A stretch of DNA of 64,000 bases from Wurfbainia villosa (GCA_025175895.1 CM046005.1:65992325-66056324); one strand, 5' to 3'; positions 10,951 through 23,508 are shown, counted from the stretch's first letter. Made by a program: numbers and translations. Notes: generated by a model not told the origin, from the sequence alone.

Positions 10951-12840
10951 TGTAGGGATCTCTTGTATGCCAAATGGCATATGCGCAACGGAAAAATTAG
11001 GATCCCTTCCTAGTGATCCTTGCGAAAGAAAACTCGTACAAAATAAGTTTCTCTAAAAGCAAACCTATCTTATAGGAGAGGATTACCTTTGTTGCGTGCC
11101 CTTGTTAATCCCGCTTTTCCTTTTGGTTGTTTGGATCTTTAGCACGTTCAAATGTCCGTGCCTCTATATGTATCCACACGAGCAAGCTCTTGTCTCACAA
11201 AAGGAAAACTAGAAGAGCTCTCCTTTACTTCTTGCTAGAGAAGTCCCTAAAGGAGAGGAAGAGAGGGAAAAGGAGAAAGGAAGAAGAAGACTCCTCTTCT
11301 TGCTAGCCTACACTCACAAACCCACACAACCAAAGCTTCCACCAAGCTCTCTCACAACCACAACAACACTTCCAAAGCTTCCAACAACAACAAAGCCAAT
11401 GCTCTCTTTTGGCCGGCCACTTGAGGTGTCTTTTATAGGGTTGGAAAAACCCTTTCACCTCCACACATTCAATGCAATCCATTGCATTGAGACATATCCT
11501 TGTTTGGCCGGCCACTTAAGGAGACAAAACCATTTTGTTTCCTTCCACCTTAACTAGCTTAGGTGGATGCGTAGGTGGCATGCTTATGTGGCATGCTTAT
11601 GTGGCATTCTTATGTGGCATTCATGCATGTTGAATTAATCTTATTAATTCAATTAAGCTTATGTTATCATATTGAATTAATCTTATTAATTCAATTAAGC
11701 TTATGTTATCATATTGAATTAATCTTATTAAATCAATAAGGTAACATATTGAATTAATCTCATTAAATCAATTAGCTAAAATTCTCATTAAGCTTAAAGT
11801 CCAAAAACCATTTTGTACTTAAGCTTATTCCCATATTATTCTAGTCAAACTAGAATACTCTAATTCCTCTAATTATCATGCTCTTTGTGTGTGACCCTAT
11901 AGGCTCTCATAACGTTGGCAGTGGATCTAAACTCTTTTAGATACACAAGCAATGAGCGGTATCTAGCAATACATCATTGCTACCCAAGTTACGAGATAAG
12001 TCAAGATCCGACTAACCTTTCCGTGACTACTATAATATATGACCGTGTCCTTCTATCCTTGATATCAGATTGATCAATGAGGCATAGACCGTGTCATCCT
12101 CGATCAATCTATGTGTTTCTTGATCCCTGAGTAAACTAACTCAAACAAATAAGCTCAATATCTCATATTGACTCATTCGAGCATGGCCATGCGTTTTAGT
12201 AGTTCTACTCAATCAAGGGGCCCACCGATATCACTCTCGTCATATGAGAGGGATAGATCCCATCTACATCACTCACATCCCTCCGCATAATTTGTTATAT
12301 ACCCAGTAATCGCCTTTATGGTCCACCCTGTTACGGGTGACGTTTGACGATACCAAAGTACATAACTCCTTATGTAGGGAACCGTAGTGACTTCAGGTCT
12401 GAGGACTATTCATACCAATAGTCACATGAGAAAGTTTATGACACTCATATAACGATCCATGAAACTTTCTCATGGCGGGTCAGTTCAGTATATATTCTCT
12501 AATATATACCCATGTGTCAACTTGATATCATATATCCATGACTTGTGAGATCAAGTCATCAATTGACCTACATGCTAGTCTTTATGTATTAATATTTCCC
12601 TTGCATATTAATACTTGACTAGGAACATTTAGAAAGTGTTCTCTACAGCCTCTCATAATCAATTCTGTCAATTGATGTGCTGTAGATAAGAACCTACTAT
12701 TCTAGGGCATTACTATATTTAATTTAGCTGGCACAAGCAAGACTTAAATATAATAACCAATCCTTTGCCTTTATAGAATATGATACAAAATGTTCCCTAT
12801 TCAACCATCACATGATTGGTTCTTAGGGCTATAACTAACA
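10951..12840 (-). repeat. C1 5' LTR
   Basis: This 1890-bp copy is nearly identical to 3979-5859, with small indels around 12065-12400. It is bounded on the right by the target duplication cacga (12841-12845). Confidence 0.92.
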
Positions 12841-14707
12841 CACGATCCCTTCACGCTAGATGAGTTAGGTTATATTAACCTTGAATGGATGAGTAGTTAA
12901 CCTAACTATAGCAAAGTTGACACTTTAAGACATTTTCAAGGTTATGTGATACCTTGGAAATGAGGGTTAATTCATATCCTAAAGGATTTTAGGATGTTCC
13001 AATTAAATTTGAGAAGTTTTTAAAAATTTATCAAATTGGCACGAGTTAGATTTTAGAGTCATAGTATGCCATTTTGAGTTTTTGGCACACTTGGGAGATG
13101 AGTGGTTATGGAAAATTAGTGTAAATTTTAGAAAATGACAATTTGAGCTTAACACTTAGGTATTATATACCTTTATATTTTATACATGTCATGCTTTGTT
13201 TGCCCAACCTGTCATTATATTATATTTCATTTTAATCATATAAAATATTATGATAATGTTTAGGTTTGACTTTTAGTCCTTAGATTTTATTTATATGCCA
13301 TGACCTCATGATTATTGACACATGCTTATTTATGCTATCATTTTATGTCATAATCATCATTCATGCATTTAGGTCAATTTAAATTGATTTAAGGACTATG
13401 ACATGATTTGAAGTCCCATGTAAAATGAAATCAAATAAAGTTATCTAGAAAAATGCATGAGACCTTAGATTAGGAAGAACAAAAACCCACATCTCATATT
13501 AAATTGACATGTGTGTGTATTGATATACCCTAGACACATGTGAGATGTTAGGAAAATGAGTTAAGTCCAAGGTGCATAGTTCTTGCATTTAGATGAACTC
13601 AAACTCATCTTATACCATGGATGGATCATGGGGAAAGCTAATGTGCAAGTCATGTGCATTGAGCCCATAGATCATGGTCCAATATAAGGTTTTAAAAATA
13701 TTTCAAAATAATTTTGAAAAATCTTGGTGTATTCTATCTTTTTATAGGAGTCACCATTGATGAAGTTGATACAAAGTAGGCTCAAAACATTAAAGTTATT
13801 TTTATTTTTGAACTTTGTATCAATCTCACTATTTAATGGGTATTTTATTTTTCAAATATTTTTCACCCATTGTATCTGACATAAGTATTATGCGTATAAA
13901 ATTTCATTATTTTTCAAATTAGGTATATTTACTTATGTATTTTCAAAATTCAATTTATGAACCTAATTTTTTTATAGTGCAAAAACCAGTCGACTGTCGC
14001 TTGGGGCAATCGACTGACATTAAGGGCAGTCGACTGGTTGTTGACCAAGTCGATTGCCATGGTTGATTTCGGGTAAACATAGTTGGTTAGCCCATGTTTT
14101 AGCCATTTTAGGCTACCCTAACTGCTCCTAACCCTAGGATATGCTTTGGAAAGCATTGAAAGGCTGAAAATCCATTGGAAATGAATTAGGAGAGTTGTTT
14201 AGGGTGAGAATCAAATTTTAAGGGGTGTGAAAGTTTAAGTTTGAACTTTTTCGCTTAATTTTGATTGTTTAGTGTTCCTATAGGCTTAGAGACTCTCCAA
14301 GGACATTGTTGATACAATGGTCAAGGGGAAGTAAGCCTTTAGGTGGAGGTTATCCATCATGGGATGATAGATGTGTATTCCTTAAAGGGGGAGACATGAA
14401 CAATTTTGGAAACCCTCATTGTGCTCACCAAAGGGGGAGAATTGGTGAAGTGAGGATTGCCTCTTATTTAGTGATATGAGATTTATCACCAGGAAAAGTG
14501 AAGACATCCTAGATGTTTTTGGACCAAGGGGGAGATTGTAAGATCTCATTGGTATATGAGACATTGATACCCTTGGAGAGTCTTTTTGATGTATGCCAAA
14601 GGGGGAGAAGTGAGGTTTAAGTTAGGTAAACCTTCACTATGCTTTGGCATTGGAAGTATTTAAGTTTAAGATATTGTTAGCTTAACTTAAAGTTATTGTC
14701 AAACATC
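12841..14707 (+). other. S1 3' non-coding region
   Basis: No coding domain is seen in this 1.9 kb. It resembles the post-pol non-coding DNA of S2: a segment around tgagatgttag (13540 and 23620) and a block ending tttttcacccattrta (13860 and 32825) occur in both. A short cluster of CAGTCGACTG-like palindromes lies at 13985-14060. In the last 350 bp there are four purine tracts of the form aaagggggaga (see separate entry). Confidence 0.7.
14384..14608 (+). repeat. Repeated polypurine-tract-like motifs upstream of S1 3' LTR
   Basis: The motif aaagggggaga occurs at 14384-14394, 14430-14440, 14526-14535 (one base shorter) and 14598-14608. The functional tract follows at 14708. Extra purine-tract copies ahead of the 3' LTR are a reported trait of Sireviruses. 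S2 has weaker relatives (aaggggagc near 35013, aagggggagcc near 35163). Confidence 0.75.
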
Positions 14708-14724
14708 AAAAAGGGATAGATTAT
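14708..14724 (+). other. S1 polypurine tract
   Basis: The sequence aaaaagggatagattat immediately precedes the LTR start TGGTGCAATCG. The corresponding S2 tract is aaaaaggaggagattt at 35365-35380. Confidence 0.75.
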
Positions 14725-16286
14725 TGGTGCAATCGATCTAGGTCATGATTGATCAGACTCGAGTTTGACTCGAGTAGTATTTTGATGTTTAACAATGGGT
14801 TAACAATTGTTTGACAATGGGTTGACTATATGGTTGACATGGGGTTGACCATATGATGGAGAAGTCCAAGTGGGACACTTGGCATGAAAAGTCCAAGTCT
14901 TGAGTACTTGGCATGGAAAGTCCAAGCATGGGTCTTGGTAATGGTAAAGTCCAAGTCATGAGTACTTGGCAATTGGAAAGTCCAAGCATGGGTCTTAGCA
15001 ATTGGAAAGTCCAAGCATGGGTCTTGGCATTTGGGAAGTCTAATATGGAGTTGGTAAGGGAAGTCCAAGGGTGTGATATTGGCGTCGTAATGTCCAAGCT
15101 GTAGTCTTTGCGGCATAAGTCTAATGTTTGGCGGCGTAAAGTCCAAGCCTGTGCCTTGACGATGTAAGTCCAAATGTACCTTGGCGGTGTAGACCCGGTT
15201 AGCATGACAATAGCCGATGGAAGCACCTGAAGGCTAGCGTATGGATGAACAAGTCATGGATGACTTAGAGGGATCCGATAGGCATGAGGCTGATGGAGGT
15301 GGCTAGAAGGCTTAGGTCTAGGCTAAGGGTGGTTTAGCAAGTATGAGGGGATCATACTTGGGTTAAATCTCATATCTATGTTTTATCAGTCGACTGGAGT
15401 TATGAACCAGTCGATTGGTCAAGTGTTTTGACAGTTGGTAGCCTAGTTGATTCTGAGCAGTCGACTGGGGTTATGACTAGTCGATTTGTCAAGAGTCGAC
15501 TGGTGCTCGACTGCGGTTGCTTGGCCATGGCAGTCGACTGCCAGACTTTGATAGTTGACTACCATGGAGGGTAATCGATTGCTGTTTGCAGGCATGAGTA
15601 CAGAAAGTTCTGTAGTCGACTAGGGCAATCAATTGATGGGGTAGCTGTCGACTGCTAGGGGTTGGCATTCGACTGATGAGCTATCTGTTGAAGTTTTTTC
15701 AGTGTGGATTAAGTCGTTGTGAGACAATGGCTATAGGAGCAGTCTAATGATGGGTATAGGCAGTCGATTGTGAGGCAAAAATCAGCTCGAGTTGCAGATT
15801 TATAAGGAGCACGAAGAGGAGGATTTTGGCCATGGTTCTTGAGGCGATTTGAAGGGGAATTACTGCTGTATTCCAGACCTTCAAGGCATTCCGCAAGCAA
15901 TAAAAGATCAAGCATTCAAAGCATTCTTTGTAAAGTTTTATTTACTTGTATTTCATTGTATTTGCTTGTATCTCTTGTTATTATTGTTATAAGACTTTGT
16001 ATGAGGTTTCTCCGCCTCCAGATTATTTCCAGAAGGAGTGGTTTGATTGGTGGTGGTGTGCATTACTAGAGCTCGCTATTGAGCTCGCCCCGTGGTTTAG
16101 GAATTAAAGTTTCGAACCACGTTACATCCTGTGTCTTTGTGTTTGTGTATTCTTGTTTGTATTTGTATTAGTATTTCAATTTCAACTGCATACTAACAAT
16201 TATAGATAAGCACGATCGAATTCCATTGAATGAAGCATAATGCTATTCACCCCCCCCCCCTCTAGCGCAACGCCAAAGGTCCTATA
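14725..16286 (+). repeat. S1 3' LTR
   Basis: It begins TGGTGCAATCGATC and ends CCTATA, where the usual CA end has changed to TA. The target duplication agaaa follows at 16287. It holds the same short repeats (14885-15190), palindrome cluster (about 15385-15770) and TATA-like box (15799-15807) as the 5' LTR. A run of ten or more C lies at about 16251. Confidence 0.88.
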
Positions 16287-17038
16287 AGAAATTCCCCTCT
16301 GCAATAATAAAACTAACTTTATTTTAATCCTCTAAAGCTAATGGTATCTGATGGTACCCTTGATAAGCATCCATCATTGAAATAAATTATTGCCCCATAG
16401 TTGAATCTACTAAGTGATCAATGTGAGGCGAAGGATAACACTTTTGAGGACAAGCCTTGTTAAGATCTCGGAAGTCCACACACATCCTCCATTTTCCTGA
16501 TGGTTTAGGTACCAACACTACATTAGATAACCAGGTTGGATATTGTACTTCTCTAATATGTCATGTTTTCAACAACTTATATACTTCCTCCTTAATAATA
16601 GCATCCTTCCCAGCTCCAAAGTGTCGACATTTCTGTTTACAGGAGATACATTAGGCACAATATACAGTTTATGCTCCATGATAGTAGGATCAATTTCTGA
16701 TAAGTCATGTGGTGACCATGCAAAAATATCCACATTTTTAATAAGACATTGTATCAAATCAGCCTTAAGCTATAAAGGAAGGTCCCGAGCTATAGATGTA
16801 ATATGTTCAGTACATTTATCATCCAGTACAATTGCCTCTTTATCATATTCCCCTATTTCCTCAACACCCCCTTCTGAATAACACATACTGTATCTCTATA
16901 TCGACTAAACTTCTGAAAAGATTTACTAACAGATTTTCCCTTTTGTCCCATTCGAATAACATCAACATAACATCTTCGAGAGAGATATTGATCACCCCTA
17001 ACTTCCCCTACTTCATTTCCATCAGGAAACTTAATTTT
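16287..17038 (-). pseudogene. G1 reverse transcriptase, N-terminal half
   Basis: On the - strand the wording YPTWLSNVVLVPKPSGKWR, then VDFRDLNKACP, then MDAYQGYHQIPLA is plain Ty3/gypsy reverse transcriptase (fingers and first palm motif). It ends at the S1 insertion point, and the next residues are at 723 and below. An upstream piece (16757-16569) has the FAWSPHDL block that precedes the polymerase in Tat-like elements. At least two in-frame stops are present. Confidence 0.87.
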
Positions 17039-17533
17039 CTAATGATAAGGAGAAGTCACAGTCTGCAAACTGCCTAGAACAAGTCTACCTAAGATAGCAT
17101 TATAGGAAGAAGACATGTCAACTATTGTAAAATTAATAAGTACTATTCTTCTCCTTGGCTGATCTCCTAATGATAGAGGTAATTTTATTTGACCCATGAG
17201 TTGTACCTCATGCTCAGAAAACTCAAATAAATAGGTGTCGACTGACTGTAAGTCATTTAAACTAACTTCCATTTTCTCCAAAGCTGACCAATATAGAATA
17301 TCCACTGAGCTGCCCGGCTCCACGAAAACTCTTCCCACATCAAAATTTGCTATAAGAGCCCGAATAACTAAGGAATCAGTATGAGGGGTCATTACTCCCT
17401 CTAAGTCACTAGGGTCGAAATCCAAAAGAGGTCCTCCTACTTTAGGTAAAGCTATTACGATCGCATACTCCTCTCGACTATGTCTTTTCCAAGCTCTATT
17501 TGAATCTCCGTTAGTGGAACCTGCGGAAATCAT
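17039..17533 (-). pseudogene. G1 aspartic protease domain
   Basis: This is an open stretch of 164 codons. It has DLEGVMTPHTDSLVIRALI, then VFVEPGSSVDILYWSALEKM (the active-site loop) and a closing YNAILGR block, which is the standard gypsy protease ending. Relatives usually read VD(S/P)GSS at the active site. Here the aspartate is glutamate, so activity is doubtful even where the frame is open. Confidence 0.85.
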
Positions 17534-17774
17534 ATTAATAGAGCCTCTTACAGGAAGTTGATCTGCAAAAATTATTCTGTCAGAAGCTATCTCCCTTGAC
17601 TGAGCAAGCTATATAGGTCGATTCATAGGAGGTTTCATTGGATTTCCTCTACCATAGCTTCTTCCCCTAAACCTCTACTAATAGGGAACCAAATTCATAA
17701 CCATATTTCGAATGTAGGGATGATCCCTCATAATTCTCTGCAATTCAGAGTCTAATTGTTAGTAATCCCGAGTA

Positions 17775-18919
17775 TTATGCCCATATTATTGATGATAAGC
17801 AGAAAGTAGAAGATGGTAACCTCCTAGGCCCCTTAGCAACTCCAAAGGGTCTTCTCAATAACTGCTGCTCTTCACATATATTCATAGTCTGCTCCTTGGA
17901 AAACCTTAATTGAGGAGCATACAAAGATCTATCTTCTGAAGGCCTAGTAGGTCGTACCCATTCAGCTCTCCTCTCTGGCTTTTCTACCATTCTACAATCT
18001 CGAGAATCTTGATGAGACTTCTGAGCATCATCGAGATTAATAAACTTCTCAGTTCTAGACAGTAAGACATCGAAATCTGCAGGAGGGTTTTTATTCAGAG
18101 ATTTGAATAAATCTCCATCTCGAAGCCCTTGAGTAAAGGCCCCTACTACCATGCCAGATCCCATAGTGGGAATTTCCCATACTAACTGTGTAAACCTCTG
18201 CACATATTGCCGAAGACTTTCTTGCTATCTTTGCTTAAGATTAAAAAGACTCAAAACTATTGAGGCAAATATTTTTTGGAGCTAGAAAAATACCTTAAAA
18301 ATAATGTCGAGAAATCGTTAAATGAAGCAATACTTTGCCACTTTAAATCAATGAACCATTATCATGTCGATCCTACTAATGCAGTAAGAAACACTCGACA
18401 TTTAATCCCATTAGTGTAATGATATAATGAAGTAGAATTTTCAAATTTACCTAAATGATCCTTAGGATAAGAGGAACCAGTATACTCAGGCATCTGAGAA
18501 ATTCAGAAATGCCGAGGTAGCTTTTCATTTAGAATACTATCTGCATAAGGACTCGGCTCTTTAACCTTTAGGATAGCATTCACGCAGGGACCTTCTTCAT
18601 CAAACCATTCTTCCTCCGCGGGAGCAACATATTTCTTCTTTCCCTTCGATTTCTTACAAATTCGTGAAGAATCCTTCTTAGGATGAGAGACTCTAATAAC
18701 CTCCTCCTCAAAATCATCCCCAAATGTATTGTCTTCCTTAACCTCTTTAGCTATCATTTTCTAGGACATGTGATCCATAACCGCAGCTACCACTTGCATA
18801 AAATCTTCCTCGCACATAGGTTCGCGACACCTTCTACTGGTACTTCCCTTGGAGGTATTAGATATAGACTTCTCCTCCTCCACCGACCCCTTCATTGTCC
18901 TTCTAGTATTCACCATCAT
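17775..18919 (-). pseudogene. G1 gag
   Basis: The frame opens at ATG 18919 just inside the primer site, with MMVNTRRTMKG and a stop near 18765. An acidic, lysine-rich section follows (18757-18503). Next comes the retrotransposon Gag core with a KDHLGKFENSTSLYHYTNG block and SSKKYLPQ (about 18250-18500). The C-terminal piece (18203-17775) has a LFKSLNKNPPADFDVLL block. Several stops interrupt it. The 17534-17774 gap is the degraded link to protease. Confidence 0.82.
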
Positions 18920-18936
18920 GACTTTTTGTTTAGATT

Positions 18937-18953
18937 CCCACAGACGACACCAA
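18937..18953 (-). other. G1 primer binding site
   Basis: On the - strand TTGGTGTCGTCTGTGGG follows the LTR end by two bases. It resembles the TGGCGCCGTCTGTGGG-type site common in Tat-like gypsy elements, with two changes. Confidence 0.7.
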
Positions 18954-18955
18954 TT

Positions 18956-20270
18956 TGATGGTGTTCACTTCTTTGGCCTGCCAAGATCTTCCTCCCCCTT
19001 CTTGAAGATCTTGTTCGATCCGAGAACTCCCAACTAGATCTCCTTCGATCGCCTTGAATCTGTCACTTCACAAGAGAGCATTAGCAGTGGATCGGCTTCC
19101 CAGAACGGCCCCTCCGACGCTCAAGTCAGAAAGGGTAAGAAGAAGAGAATAGAAATACAAGATGTACAAAAAGAAGAAGTGAGAAGAAGATCTTTGAGGT
19201 ACCGAATAGCGAAGAAACAACCATCCCCTCTTCCTTCATTATCTACCCCTTTTATAGATGATTTATCCCAACTTTTTCTTGAAGTGAATTTACTTTAATA
19301 CCCTTGCCCACCTGTCAAGTGTAACTGTTTTTCCTGCCCATTTTTAAAATATCTTCTTCAAATGCTTCATGTGCTTTATATTTCCCTGCTAAGTATTAAT
19401 TAGATAAAATATATAAACAAATGTCAAAATATCTTATATTAATTATGCTCATCATCCCCCGAACTCTTCTTGCTACTCCCAATACTCCACAATACCCATA
19501 CTTCTTTATTTTACCGTATTTAGAAAAAAAACTCCAAAATCCCATACATGGCTCGGGAAATAGGCGTACTGATCAAGAAATAAGTATATAGCTTGGGAAA
19601 CACACTGTTTGCTCGGGAACTATACACATGGCTCAGCCAGTGCATAAACTACTCTACAATCACAATACTCAACTCTGAACCACACTTCTCTGTAGCACCC
19701 TACTGAGCTCGGGAAATACATATACTGCCCGGGAAACACATATATGACTCGGTAAATACAATACTTAACTCTGAGTATTACTGCCCTCTGTCACCCTACT
19801 AAGCCCAACAAATGCATATACTGCTCGAAAAACACATAGACTACTCTGTCAATGCAATACTTAAGTTTGAGCGTTACTGCCCTCTGTCACCCTACTGAGT
19901 CCGAGAAGTGCATATACTGCTCGGGAAAAGCATAAACTACTCGAGAAAAGCATAAACTATTCTGTCAATACTATATTTAGCACTGAGCAACACTGCATTA
20001 CTCACCCCTACTGGGCTCAGGAATTATATATATATTGCTCGGGAAAAATATAGATTTCTTAGGAAAAGCATAAACTACTCAGAAAAAGCATAAACTGCTC
20101 AAGAAAAGCATAAACTGCTTGGGAGATACATACACTGCTCTGTCAATAACACTTCTAAATACAACTACTCTACTCACCCCTACCCTTCTCGGGCATCACA
20201 TACACTGCTCAGGAACTATATAAATAGCTCAAAAAACCTTCTAACATATCAAAAAACCTCGACCCCATCA
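18956..20270 (-). repeat. G1 5' LTR
   Basis: The ends are TGATGGGG...CACCATCA on the - strand, a 5-bp inverted pair. A TATA box lies at 19250-19256 (TATAAAA on -). The U3 part (about 19540-20240) is filled with short degenerate repeats built on catatactgctcgggaaa and cataaactactc. The block gacttgagcgtcggaggg near 19110-19130 is shared with the G0 LTR at 1-180. Confidence 0.82.
19540..20240 (-). repeat. Degenerate short repeats in G1 LTR U3
   Basis: Roughly twenty or more units of 20-30 bp repeat gctcgggaaa / gcataaactactc. Copies differ by substitutions and small indels. No reading frame or gene is present. Confidence 0.75.
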
Positions 20271-23200
20271 GCAACCATTAAGGGTAGAGTTAAGAAAGCA
20301 TGGGTTCCAAAGAAGTTCTTGATTGATGGTTCCGGTCCGAATATTTTGGTACCTAAGGAGTTTTTTTTCATGTGGTTTAGGTAGGTGGACCAAGTATGTG
20401 GATTGTGGATAGCGGTTTGTTAAGACACATGCTCGGAGATGTGAGAAAGTTTTCCACAATCAACTACATTAACAAGGGGACCGTGTCTTTTGGGAATAGT
20501 GGAAAACTCAAAATTTTAGGTAAAGGCACAATTGAGGTATCCCCTAAAATCTTTATTCATAAAGTTTTACTAGTTAAAAGCATGAAGTTTAATCTACTTA
20601 GTGTGAGTCAACTTTGTGATGCGGCCTACAAAGTAGAATTTGAATCCTCAAAATGCTTAATTAGACACAAGAGCTTGAATGATTGCATGTTAGTTGGATA
20701 TAGAAAATCTAATATTTATTATTTTGATTTATCCTATGCTTCTAACATTTCTACTAAGTGTCTTACGACAAAAGAAGAGGAAGGATGGCTATGGCATAGA
20801 AGGCTTGGGTACATCAATATGAAGAACATAGCCAAGGTAACCAAGTTGGAGTTAGTAAAAGGGCTACCAAAAGTTAAATATGTCAAAGACAAATTGTGTG
20901 ATGCATGCCAAGAAGGAAAAGAATCCAAATGATCACACAAAGATAAAACCCTGACTAGTACTTCATTACCATTAGAACTATTGCATCTAGATTTATTTCA
21001 TTGTCATAGTATCCCTTCTTTAAATGGTAACAAATATTGTTTAGTCATAGTTGATGATTTTTCAAGGTATACATGGGTTTACTTTATGAAGCATAAGGAT
21101 GATACCTTAGAAATAATCATAGGATTTAGCAAAAGGGTTGAAAATGAAAAGAATCTCAAAATCAACCGGATCCATAGTGATCATGTTGGAGAATTTGAGA
21201 ATTCTAACTTTTCAAAATTTTGCTTAGAACAAGGGTACAAGCATGAGTTTTCTTATCCTAGAACATCCCAACAAAATGGGGTGGTGGAACGGAGAAATCA
21301 TGCCCTACAAGAGGCGGCTAGGATAATGCTTAATGCATACTCCTTACCTAGTTACTTGTAGGTGGAAGCGGTTAACACCGCATGCTATATCCAAAATCGA
21401 GTATTAATCTATAGGTTTTTAGGCAAAACATCTTTTGAATTTTGGAATGACAAAATTCCTACAATTAACTACTTTAAGGTCTTTAGATGTAGAGTCTACA
21501 TTTTGAATACCAAAAACAATCTAGGAAAATTTGAGTCCAAGGTGGATGAGGGAATCCTACTTGGATACTCATCCATTAGTAGAGGTTATAGGGTCTACAA
21601 TAAGAGGACTCAAAAGATTGAGGAATCTTCCAATGTTGAATTTGATGAGTCATCTAGTACTTATCCTAGAAAATCCTCCATTGATAAAGATATCAATGAC
21701 AATAATCAAGACATTATCCAAAGACTTCAAAATCTAACCTTAGAGGGTAATGATCAAGGGGGAGGAATAGGAAGTATTAATCAAGGGGGAGGAAGAGAAT
21801 ATTCCGATGATGAATGGAGAAAGGATAATCATGATCAAAATCAAGTTGATTCACCTCCTAGGAACTTAAGTATTCATCAAAACCATCCCCTAGATCAAAT
21901 TGTAGGAGAACTATCCTAAGGAGTAAGGACTAGATCCTTCCATAGGGATCCTACTAGTCAAGTAACTCTCATCTCACAAATTGAGCCTAAATCAACTAAT
22001 GATGCATTACTTGATCCAGATTGGATTTTGGCAATGCAAGAAGAACTTGCTCAATTTGAGAGAAGTCAACTATGGGAGCTAGTCCCAAGACCAAATGATA
22101 ACACTATTGTTACCACAAGATGGGTCTTTAGGAATAAGTTGGATGATCAAGGGAACATAACTAGAAACAAAGCTAGATTAGTGGAAAGAGGATTCAATCA
22201 AGTTGAAGGACTTGACTATGTTGAGACCTATGCACTGGTTGCTAGGTTAGAGTCAATAAGAATCCTACTAAGGTATGCCGCTCACATGGGATTTAAATTT
22301 TATCAAATGGATGTGAAATCGGCATTCTTATATGGATTCATTAAGGAAGAGGTCTATGTAGAACAACCTCCTAGGTTTGAGAATGTAGATTACACAAACC
22401 ATGTTTATAAGCTTAGAAAAGCTTTATATGGGTTAAAACAAGCTCTCCGGGCTTGGTATGAAAGACTATCATCTTTCTTAGTTTCTAAAGATTTTTGAAG
22501 GGGTCAAGTTGACCAAACCCTCTTTATTAAGTCTAAGTCAAAGGGCATCTTTGTTGCCCAAGTCTATGTTGATGACATCATTTTTGGATTAACTAATGAT
22601 AAACTCCTTCAAGATTTCATTAAAAATATGGAAAATGAGTTTGAAATGAGTCTAGTTGGAGAATTGAATTTATTTTTAGGTCTACAAGTTAAACAAACTA
22701 ATGAGGGAATTCATATATACCAAACCAAATATGACAAAGAAATGATCAAGAAATTTGGTTTGGAAAATGCTAAGGTAGTAAACACCCCTATGGAAACCAA
22801 CACAAAAATAGACAATGATCAAGAAGGCAAATTAGTTGATTCAAGACTTTATAGAAATATGATTGTAGCCTATTATACCTAACCGCTAGTAGACCCGATA
22901 TCTTATTTTTAGTAGGTATGTGTGCAAGATATCAATCTTGTGCCAAAGAGTCCCACTTAGTAGTCGTTAAATGAATCTTAAGATACATCAAAGGCACACT
23001 AAATGTAGGACTTTGGTACCCTAAGACTAGGTCTTTTGACTTGATTGGGTATACCGATTCCCATTATGCGGGTTGCAAATTGGATCGGAAGAGTACTAGT
23101 GGTGGATGCCAATTTCTTGGACCCTCCCTAGTTAGTTAGAGTAGTAGGAAGCAACCTTGTAATGCGCTATCCACCATCGAGGCCGAATATGTGGCCATGG

Positions 23201-23508
23201 GTGGTTGTGTGGGTCAATTAATATGGATGAGACATACCTTAGAGGATTATGAGCTACATTACTCCAAAATTAAGGTCTTGTGTGATAATGCGAGTACCAT
23301 CAATTTGACTAAAAATCTGGTACATCACTCTAGGACCAAGCAGATTGAAGTGAAGCATCACTTCATTAGAGATCTTGTGGTAAGAGGAGACATTGACCTC
23401 AATTACATTGAGTCCAAGTCTAATCTTGCCGACATTTTCACTAAGGCTCTCCCCAAAGCGGAATTTACATCATTAAGGAGAGAGATAGGTATGTGCTTTG
23501 TAGAGTAG
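20271..23508 (+). pseudogene. S2 Sirevirus pol: protease, integrase, reverse transcriptase, RNase H
   Basis: The start of pol is cut by G1. From 20396 the frame reads MWIVDSGLLRHMLGD (protease DSG). The pre-integrase domain follows, with the HRRLGY and CDACQ zinc ligands (20780-20935). Integrase comes next, with HLDLF, IHSDHVGEFEN and VVERRNHALQEA as the three acidic blocks (20970-21450). The acidic linker runs from 21600 to 21920. Reverse transcriptase starts at 22028, with TTRWVFRNK, MDVKSAFL and the catalytic YVDD at 22565-22576. RNase H has YTDSHYAG and STIEAEYVA and ends at a stop at 23508. Almost the whole length stays in one frame, broken by stops at 20930, 21359, 21917, 22496 and 22880 and one frameshift before 23191. 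Confidence 0.92.

Larger units (their letters stand above)
3979..12840 (-). mobile_element. C1: full-length Angela-like Ty1/copia retrotransposon, inserted in S1
   Basis: The element is 8862 bp with LTRs at 3979-5859 and 10951-12840 and a perfect 5-bp target duplication cacga (3974-3978 and 12841-12845). On the - strand the order is LTR, primer site, gag, protease, integrase, reverse transcriptase, RNase H, purine tract, LTR. This is Ty1/copia order, and the integrase wording is close to the Angela/BARE group. The LTR copies differ by roughly 1-2% by eye, with several small indels clustered in the middle third. All coding parts carry frameshifts or stops. Confidence 0.93.
724..16286 (+). mobile_element. 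S1: Sirevirus-type Ty1/copia element, defective, inserted in G1
   Basis: Direct LTRs at 724-2256 and 14725-16286 bound the element. The 5-bp target duplication agaaa is seen on both sides (719-723 and 16287-16291). The first LTR is followed by an initiator-Met tRNA primer site, and the second is preceded by a purine tract. Between them are only a broken gag-type region and a long 3' non-coding region. No protease, integrase, reverse transcriptase or RNase H of S1 is present, so it could move only with help. The copia element C1 (3979-12840) is nested inside. The gag type, the long region before the 3' LTR and repeated purine tracts fit the Sirevirus lineage. Confidence 0.88.
16287..20270 (-). 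mobile_element. G1: Tat-like Ty3/gypsy element, 5' half, inserted in S2 pol
   Basis: This is the part of G1 to the right of the S1 insertion. It has the RT N-terminal half, protease, gag, primer site and 5' LTR, all on the - strand. At 20271 the S2 pol begins. The G1 target duplication would be gcaac (20271-20275), but its other end is outside the window. The rest of G1 is at 181-723. Confidence 0.85.

Noticed and set aside
16251..16261. Poly-C run as a regulatory element
   Set aside because: It is a single homopolymer in one LTR copy only, most likely slippage or a sequencing effect.
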